A stretch of DNA of 64,000 bases, from positions 1-64,000 of the forward strand of contig CAMLJN010000019.1 in NCBI GenBank assembly GCA_946480445.1. The letters are read 5' to 3'. Below, one piece after another: positions 57,067 to 64,000 of the stretch. Position numbers and translations under genes: made by a program. This DNA is from an uncultured Buttiauxella sp. (lineage in GTDB: Bacteria; Pseudomonadota; Gammaproteobacteria; Enterobacterales; Enterobacteriaceae). Position 1 is the first letter of the stretch; each line of letters begins with the position of its first letter. The notes under the pieces were generated by a model. That model saw nothing but the letters and a program-made list of their open reading frames with translations, was not told where the DNA came from and did not search any database.

Positions 57067-57390
57067 ATGCGCAACGGTTCGAACATGATTATCACGCAGG
57101 CTGAACCCGGCCTTTCCGCCGATGAAACCACCTGGTCTTTGCCCGGGGCTTTTATCGGCTTTTTGTCGTGGTTGCTCGCGCTCGGTATTCCTTTCCTGGT
57201 CTACGGCCCTAATACGCTGTTTTTCTTCCTTTATACCTGGCCTTTCTTCCTGGCGCTGATGCCCGTTGCCGTGGTGGTGGGCGTTGCGCTCCACTCGCTG
57301 GCCCACGGGCGGCTGCACTACAGCTGTGTCGCCACCCTGCTGACGGTGGCGCTGATGTTTGGTGTATTATTTATGTGGCTTATGGGTTAG
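57067..57390 (+). CDS. ygbE: YgbE family inner-membrane protein (DUF3561)
   Basis: This 107-residue protein has three hydrophobic helices (FIGFLSWLLALGIPFLVY, LFFFLYTWPFFLALMPVAVV, LLTVALMFGVLFMWLMG). It matches E. coli YgbE in position between cysC and ftsB and in sequence. Function is unknown. Confidence 0.93.
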   Translation: MRNGSNMIITQAEPGLSADETTWSLPGAFIGFLSWLLALGIPFLVYGPNTLFFFLYTWPFFLALMPVAVVVGVALHSLAHGRLHYSCVATLLTVALMFGVLFMWLMG

Positions 57391-57573
57391 GCCGCAGCCC
57401 CGGGGAGAATAGCGCTAATTTCTTATGTTCAGATGTAAGCTAAACCTGCCGCAAACGCGCATGTCGGCGCGATCTGTGATAAATTCTGCCGAAAATTCGA
57501 CGACTCACCGGGGTAACCGGGTGGAGTCCGATATAAAGTTGTGGGATGATTGTGCCGTTTTTCAGGGGGCTGG

Positions 57574-57888
57574 ATGGGTAAACTAACGCTGCTATTGCTG
57601 GCCTTGCTGGTCTGGCTGCAATATTCGCTGTGGTTCGGAAAAAACGGCGTACATGACTACACGCGAGTTAATGAAGACGTGGCTGCTCAGCAGGCGACTA
57701 ACGCTAAGCTCAAGGCTCGCAACGATCAGCTGTTTGCTGAAATTGACGATCTTAACGGCGGCCAGGAGGCCATCGAAGAGCGCGCACGCAACGAATTAAG
57801 CATGACCAAACCGGGGGAGACGTTCTACCGTCTGGTACCCGATACCTCTAAGCGCGCCAACGGTCGCGCCGGGCAAAATAATCAATAA
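57574..57888 (+). CDS. ftsB: Cell division protein FtsB
   Basis: This 104-residue bitopic protein has an N-terminal membrane helix ([18 protein letters not shown]) followed by a coiled coil ([20 protein letters not shown]) and [20 protein letters not shown]. With FtsL and FtsQ it forms the divisome activation complex. The ATG at 57574 gives the normal MGKLTLLLL start. It is followed by ispD. Confidence 0.97.
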   Translation: MGKLTLLLLALLVWLQYSLWFGKNGVHDYTRVNEDVAAQQATNAKLKARNDQLFAEIDDLNGGQEAIEERARNELSMTKPGETFYRLVPDTSKRANGRAGQNNQ

Positions 57889-57907
57889 TCAAACGTAAGT
57901 GATTCTC

Positions 57908-58618
57908 ATGGCAGACTCCTCCCCGGACGTAGTTGCCGTGGTGCCGGCCGCCGGAATCGGCAGCCGTATGCAAACGGAATGTCCAAAGCAATACCTGACA
58001 ATCGGCGATAAAACCCTCCTGGAACATGCCGTCGCGAGCCTGCTGGCGCATCCGCGAGTGGGGCATGTCATCATTGCCATCAGCCCTGTTGATTCCTGGT
58101 TTTCCTCTTTGCCGCTGGCTGCAAACCCGCAGGTCAGCGTAGTGACGGGGGGAGGGCAGCGAGCGGATTCTGTGCTGGCGGGCCTTCAGGCTGCAGGCGA
58201 TGCGCAATGGGTGCTGGTGCATGATGCGGCTCGCCCTTGCCTGCATCAGACAGATCTGGCCAACCTGCTGGCGATAACGGCTACCAGTAAAGTGGGTGGT
58301 ATTCTGGCGGCTCCGGTGCGCGATACCATGAAGCGCGGTGAACCGGGCGCGCCTCTTATTGCTCATACGGTTGAGCGTGAAGACCTCTGGCATGCGCTCA
58401 CGCCTCAACTTTTCCCTCTCGAACTGCTGCGTAGCTGCCTGCTTCGCGCGCTGAACGAAGGGGCTACGATCACCGATGAAGCCTCAGCGCTTGAATATTG
58501 TGGCTTCCATCCGGAATTAATTAACGCCCGTGCCGATAATATCAAGGTGACTCGTCCCGAAGACCTGGCGCTGGCTGAGTTTTACCTCACGCGGTTAAAC
58601 CAAACGGAGAATTTGTAA
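57908..58618 (+). CDS. ispD: 2-C-methyl-D-erythritol 4-phosphate cytidylyltransferase IspD
   Basis: This 236-residue protein has the nucleotide motif [36 protein letters not shown] and [14 protein letters not shown]. It makes CDP-methylerythritol in the MEP isoprenoid pathway. It overlaps ispF by one base. Confidence 0.98.
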   Translation: MADSSPDVVAVVPAAGIGSRMQTECPKQYLTIGDKTLLEHAVASLLAHPRVGHVIIAISPVDSWFSSLPLAANPQVSVVTGGGQRADSVLAGLQAAGDAQWVLVHDAARPCLHQTDLANLLAITATSKVGGILAAPVRDTMKRGEPGAPLIAHTVEREDLWHALTPQLFPLELLRSCLLRALNEGATITDEASALEYCGFHPELINARADNIKVTRPEDLALAEFYLTRLNQTENL

Positions 58619-59100
58619 TGCGTATCGGACATGGTTTTGATGTACATGCTTTTGGCGGCGCAGGCCCGATTATTATTGGCGGCGTGCGTGTCCCGTTCGA
58701 GAAAGGGCTGCTGGCTCACTCAGATGGCGACGTAGCGCTGCATGCGCTGACCGATGCGCTGCTTGGTGCAGCAGCGCTCGGCGATATTGGCAAACTTTTC
58801 CCGGATACGGATGTGGCCTACAAAGGCGCGGACAGCCGCGAACTGCTGCGTGAGGCCTGGCGACGCATTCAGGCTAAAGGCTATACGCTCGGCAACGTGG
58901 ACGTGACGATCATCGCCCAGGCGCCCAAAATGGTGCCCCATATCCCACAGATGCGCGTCTTTATTGCGGAAGATCTGGGCTGTCATATGGATGATGTGAA
59001 TGTCAAAGCCACCACCACAGAGAAACTGGGTTTTACCGGACGTGGCGAGGGCATAGCCTGTGAAGCAGTTGCGTTACTGCATAAAAAGGCGAGCGCGTAA
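58618..59100 (+). CDS. ispF: 2-C-methyl-D-erythritol 2,4-cyclodiphosphate synthase IspF
   Basis: This 160-residue protein has the metal site [13 protein letters not shown] (D8, H10), [20 protein letters not shown] and [20 protein letters not shown]. It follows IspD (and IspE) in the MEP pathway. It overlaps truD by one base. Confidence 0.98.
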   Translation: MRIGHGFDVHAFGGAGPIIIGGVRVPFEKGLLAHSDGDVALHALTDALLGAAALGDIGKLFPDTDVAYKGADSRELLREAWRRIQAKGYTLGNVDVTIIAQAPKMVPHIPQMRVFIAEDLGCHMDDVNVKATTTEKLGFTGRGEGIACEAVALLHKKASA

Positions 59101-60126
59101 TGGATATGCAAAACCTGACCTGGCTGCACGGTAAGCCAGAAGGGAACGGGGTGCTGAAAGCCAACCCGGAAGATTTTGTCGTTATTGAGGATCTCGGCTT
59201 TGGGCCGGATGGCGACGGTGAACATCTGCTGTTGAGGATCCTGAAAAAGGGCTGTAATACACGCTTTGTTGCCGACGCCCTGGCAAAATTCCTTAAAGTA
59301 CACGCCCGTGAGGTGAGCTTTGCCGGGCAGAAGGACAAACACGCCGTCACTGAGCAGTGGTTCTGCGTGCGTCTGCCGGGCAAAGAGATGCCGGACATGA
59401 AGGCTTTCCAGCTTGAAGGCTGTGAGGTGCTGGAATATGCACGCCATCGCCGTAAACTGCGTATCGGCGCGCTGAAGGGGAATAATTTCACTCTGGTACT
59501 GCGTGAGATTGGCAACCGTGAAGAGCTGGAGCAACGCCTGAAGGCGATATTAAAAGACGGCGTGCCGAACTATTTTGGCAGCCAGCGTTTTGGGATCGGG
59601 GGTAACAACCTGAATCAGGCGCGGCGCTGGGCGCAGACTAATGCTCCGATTCGCGATCGCAATAAACGCAGTTTTTATTTGTCTGCGGCCCGTAGCGCGT
59701 TGTTTAATCAAATCGTTAGCCTTAGACTGAAAAAACCGGACTTTAATCAAGTTGTTGATGGTGATGCGCTACAATTGGCAGGACGCGGTAGCTGGTTTGT
59801 GGCGACCGCAGAGGAACTCCCCGTCTTACAGCAAAGAGTGGATAGCGGCGAGCTGCTGATAACGGCGCCGCTTCCGGGCGATGGTGCGTGGGGGACGTTA
59901 AACAGCGCGCTGGCCTTTGAACAGCAGTGCGTTGAGCAGGAAACTGATTTACAGGCATTGCTGGTGCGTGAACGCGTAGAGGCCGCACGCCGCGCCATGC
60001 TGGTAAAACCGGAAGAACTACGTTGGAACTGGTGGGACGATGTCACCGTTGAGGTCAGCTTCTGGCTGCCTGCCGGAAGCTTCGCCACCAGTGTTGTAAG
60101 GGAACTGATGAACACGCCAGGTGACT

Positions 60127-60146
<20 letters not shown>
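59100..60146 (+). CDS. truD: tRNA pseudouridine(13) synthase TruD
   Basis: This 348-residue protein has the catalytic aspartate (D79) in [14 protein letters not shown] and the TruD motif [15 protein letters not shown]. It forms pseudouridine 13 in tRNA-Glu. It overlaps surE by 20 bases, as usual in this operon. Confidence 0.98.
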
Positions 60147-61508
<1,362 letters not shown>

Positions 61509-61612
61509 CCTGGACATTTCCTGTTTTTTTATCAGGGCATTGGCGTAATTTAGCCAGCGCAAATTCTGCCGTACTTCATTAGCATGTGGTTGTTTTCATT
61601 TTCGGGGGATAC

Positions 61613-62755
61613 ATGAGCGCGGGAAGCCCAACTTTTACTTTACGTCGCATAGCGGCGTTATCGCTGGTGAGCCTGTGGCTGGCCGGCTGTAGCAGCAACG
61701 AGAACCAGGCACCTATCAGCGCCGTTGGGGGTAACGCCAGCTCTGGCGGCAACGCTTCTGGTGGCATGTTAGTCACGCCGCCGCCCAAAATGTCGACGCC
61801 TGTTCAGGCCCCTCAGATTGAGCCGGTACAGCAACCAACGATTCAGCCGATGCAAACCCAATCCGTTCAGTCGCAGCCGGTTGTGCAGTCTGAACCTGTC
61901 CAGACTCAGAATGGGCGCATTGTTTATAACCGTCAGTATGGGAATATTCCGAAAGGCAGCTATGCTGGCGGCAGCACCTATACGGTAAAGCGCGGCGATA
62001 CGCTGTTCTATATTGCCTGGATCACCGGTAACGATTTCCGTGACCTGGCACAGCGCAACAACGTTCCCGCACCCTATGGTCTGGAGGTCGGTCAGACCCT
62101 GCAAGTTGGCAGCGCGTCCGGCACACCGATTACCGGTGGAAATGCGGTTACCGCGGCGGATGCCAGTGCGCAAGGCGTGAACAATCCTGCTGCACAAAAC
62201 ACCAGCGCGGTGGTTGCTTCTAAACCAACAATTACGTATTCTGAGGACTCAGGTGAACAGAGTGCTAACAAAATGTTGCCTAACAATAAGGTGCCTGCGA
62301 CAACCGTCACAGCACCGGTTACGGCTCCTGTGGTTAGCTCTTCTACCGTAGCAACCGCCAGCAGCACGTCCGATAGCGCGCCAATTTCAACCTGGCGTTG
62401 GCCGACTGACGGCAAGATCATCGAAAACTTCTCTGCAACCGAAGGTGGCAATAAAGGGATCGATATCGCAGGCAGTAAAGGACAGGCAATCGTCGCGACC
62501 GCTTCAGGGCGCGTGGTTTATGCCGGTAACGCACTGCGTGGCTACGGTAATCTGATCATCATTAAACACAATGATGATTACCTGAGTGCCTACGCCCATA
62601 ACGAGACAATGCTGGTCCGGGAACAACAAGAAATCACGGCGGGGCAGAAGATAGCTACCATGGGTAGCACCGGAACCAGTTCAACAAGATTGCATTTTGA
62701 AATTCGTTACAAGGGGAAATCCGTAAACCCGCTGCGTTATTTGCCGCAGCGATAA
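61613..62755 (+). CDS. nlpD: Murein hydrolase activator NlpD
   Basis: This 380-residue lipoprotein has a lipobox LWLAGCSS. A Gln/Pro-rich linker (about residues 55-100) leads to a LysM domain ([20 protein letters not shown]) and a C-terminal M23/LytM domain ([40 protein letters not shown]). As in E. coli it should activate AmiC at the septum. The main rpoS promoter of enterobacteria lies inside this gene. The ATG at 61613 follows gggg. Confidence 0.97.
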   Translation: MSAGSPTFTLRRIAALSLVSLWLAGCSSNENQAPISAVGGNASSGGNASGGMLVTPPPKMSTPVQAPQIEPVQQPTIQPMQTQSVQSQPVVQSEPVQTQNGRIVYNRQYGNIPKGSYAGGSTYTVKRGDTLFYIAWITGNDFRDLAQRNNVPAPYGLEVGQTLQVGSASGTPITGGNAVTAADASAQGVNNPAAQNTSAVVASKPTITYSEDSGEQSANKMLPNNKVPATTVTAPVTAPVVSSSTVATASSTSDSAPISTWRWPTDGKIIENFSATEGGNKGIDIAGSKGQAIVATASGRVVYAGNALRGYGNLIIIKHNDDYLSAYAHNETMLVREQQEITAGQKIATMGSTGTSSTRLHFEIRYKGKSVNPLRYLPQR

Positions 62756-62814
62756 ACCGGCAAAGCACGTAAGTTTTGGTGTTTTGCCCAGGGATCACGG
62801 GTAGGAGCCACCTT

Positions 62815-63807
62815 ATGAGTCAGAATACGCTGAAAGTTAATGATTTAACCGAAGATGCGGAATTTGATGAGAACGGAGTTGAGGCTTTTGATGAGAAAGC
62901 CCTTGTAGACGAGGAACCCAGTGATAACGACATTGCCGAAGAGGAGTTGTTGTCACAGGGCGCTACACAGCGTGTGCTGGACGCAACTCAGCTTTATCTC
63001 GGGGAGATCGGCTATTCCCCTTTATTAACAGCCGAAGAAGAAGTTTATTTTGCACGCCGCGCGTTGCGCGGTGATGTCGCCTCCCGCCGTCGCATGATCG
63101 AAAGTAACCTGCGTCTGGTGGTGAAGATTGCCCGTCGTTACAGCAATCGCGGTCTGGCTCTGCTGGACCTGATTGAAGAGGGCAACCTGGGGCTGATTCG
63201 TGCGGTTGAGAAGTTTGATCCGGAACGCGGGTTCCGCTTCTCGACGTACGCAACCTGGTGGATTCGTCAGACCATCGAACGGGCAATCATGAATCAAACC
63301 CGTACGATTCGCCTGCCGATTCATATTGTAAAAGAGCTTAACGTTTATCTGCGTACTGCTCGTGAGCTCTCCCACAAGCTTGACCATGAGCCAAGTGCGG
63401 AAGAGATTGCCGAGCAGCTGGATAAGCCCGTTGATGATGTCAGCCGGATGCTGCGTCTTAACGAACGCATTACCTCAGTAGACACCCCGCTGGGGGGTGA
63501 CTCAGAGAAAGCGTTGCTGGATATCCTGGCGGATGAGAAAGACAACGGCCCGGAAGACACCACGCAAGATGATGATATGAAGCAAAGTATCGTCAAGTGG
63601 CTGTTTGAACTGAACGCCAAGCAGCGTGAAGTGCTGGCCCGTCGTTTTGGTCTGCTGGGCTATGAAGCGGCGACACTGGAAGATGTGGGCCGTGAAATTG
63701 GTCTGACTCGTGAACGTGTTCGTCAGATTCAGGTTGAAGGTCTGCGCCGTCTGCGTGAAATCCTGCAGACTCAGGGGCTGAACATCGAAGCGCTGTTCCG
63801 CGAATAA
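62815..63807 (+). CDS. rpoS: RNA polymerase sigma factor RpoS
   Basis: This 330-residue sigma-70-family factor of the standard RpoS length has region 1.2 ([20 protein letters not shown]), region 2 ([20 protein letters not shown]), region 3 ([20 protein letters not shown]) and region 4 ([20 protein letters not shown]). It directs general stress and stationary-phase transcription. The ATG at 62815 follows aggagcc. Blc in this window is a likely target. Confidence 0.99.
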   Translation: MSQNTLKVNDLTEDAEFDENGVEAFDEKALVDEEPSDNDIAEEELLSQGATQRVLDATQLYLGEIGYSPLLTAEEEVYFARRALRGDVASRRRMIESNLRLVVKIARRYSNRGLALLDLIEEGNLGLIRAVEKFDPERGFRFSTYATWWIRQTIERAIMNQTRTIRLPIHIVKELNVYLRTARELSHKLDHEPSAEEIAEQLDKPVDDVSRMLRLNERITSVDTPLGGDSEKALLDILADEKDNGPEDTTQDDDMKQSIVKWLFELNAKQREVLARRFGLLGYEAATLEDVGREIGLTRERVRQIQVEGLRRLREILQTQGLNIEALFRE

Positions 63808-63821
63808 ACAACGTTTCAAAT

Positions 63822-63854
63822 AAAAAAGCGGTGACCCTGGTCGCCGCTTTTTTT
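63822..63854 (+). terminator. Rho-independent terminator between rpoS and mutS
   Basis: The stem aaaaagcggtgacc with ggtcgccgcttttt (one T-G pair) is flanked by A and T runs on both sides, so it can work in both directions for the convergent genes. Confidence 0.92.
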
Positions 63855-63914
63855 ATGGCTGTCTTTCAGCCTTCGCTGTTCGCCCTCCGGGAAGAGGGCG
63901 TTCGGGGGTAAAAA

Positions 63915-64000
63915 CTACACCAGACTCTTCAGACGATAAATCCATTCCAGCGCCTGACGCGGCGTCAGAGAATCCGGGTCGAGATTTTCCAGCGCTTCTA
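63915..64000 (-). CDS. mutS: DNA mismatch repair protein MutS, C-terminal 28 residues
   Basis: The minus strand ends LEALENLDPDSLTPRQALEW then IYRLKSLV and a TAG stop at 63915-63917, which is the E. coli MutS C terminus. The rest of the gene lies beyond the right edge. The region between rpoS and mutS is variable in enterobacteria; here only about 100 bases separate them. Confidence 0.95.
   Translation of the reverse strand, partial: EALENLDPDSLTPRQALEWIYRLKSLV

Overview
The window is chromosomal DNA from a member of the Enterobacteriaceae. The best-known genes (rpoS, nlpD, pcm, surE, truD, ispDF, ftsB, cysDNC, cysJIH, iap, sbmA, ampH, yjiN, hiuH, blc, yagU) read as close relatives of their E. 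coli counterparts. Gene content and arrangement suggest the Enterobacter/Lelliottia/Leclercia side of the family, but the species cannot be fixed from the sequence alone.

Region 1, positions 1 to about 9.3 kb, is an AT-rich accessory island almost entirely on the minus strand. It starts with a chitoporin-like (ChiP/OprD family) gene cut by the window edge and a chemoreceptor gene broken at a homopolymer. IS903-type and IS91-type wreckage follows. Then comes the most remarkable part of the window, a compact toxin locus at 3.1-8.6 kb. In transcription order it has a phage-type L-alanyl-D-glutamate/M15 peptidase (endolysin), a winged-helix regulator, a LydA-type holin, a sphingomyelinase D/phospholipase D-like enzyme of the spider and Corynebacterium toxin type, two aegerolysins and a 721-residue MACPF pore-former. 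Aegerolysin plus MACPF is the architecture of pleurotolysin/ostreolysin and of binary insecticidal proteins. Finding it with a sphingolipid-cleaving enzyme and a lysis cassette suggests a sphingolipid-directed cytolysin released by controlled lysis.

Region 2, 9.3-17 kb, is a mixed accessory stretch: yagU, a 51-residue membrane protein, a decayed gene fragment, a POT-family peptide transporter, an unknown secreted protein, a short orphan fimbrial usher and a glutathione S-transferase. Region 3, 17-26 kb, holds blc, an MlrA-like MerR regulator, hiuH and a tightly overlapping eight-gene lipid-modification operon (SnoaL-like, SDR, FAD oxidoreductase, DUF1365, Cfa-like methyltransferase, DUF2878, chalcone-isomerase-like, DUF3833) ending beside a DUF523-DUF1722 protein. 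Region 4, 26-31 kb, carries a carbonic anhydrase, arsRBC and a YdhS-like flavoprotein.

Region 5, 31-41 kb, is an anaerobic C4-dicarboxylate module: class I fumarase and a DASS transporter, divergent from an NADH:fumarate reductase and its cytoplasmic ApbE flavin transferase, followed by a DcuSR-like two-component system. A near-consensus FNR box lies in the divergent promoter region. Region 6, 41-47.7 kb, has yjiN, ampH, lpxP, sbmA and ygcW.

Region 7, 47.7-64 kb, is core chromosome: queD (with an unusual internal deletion), the sulfate assimilation operons cysJIH and cysDNC around iap, then ygbE, ftsB, ispD, ispF, truD, surE, pcm, nlpD and rpoS, with the 3' end of mutS entering from the right. 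No CRISPR array, tRNA or rRNA was found.
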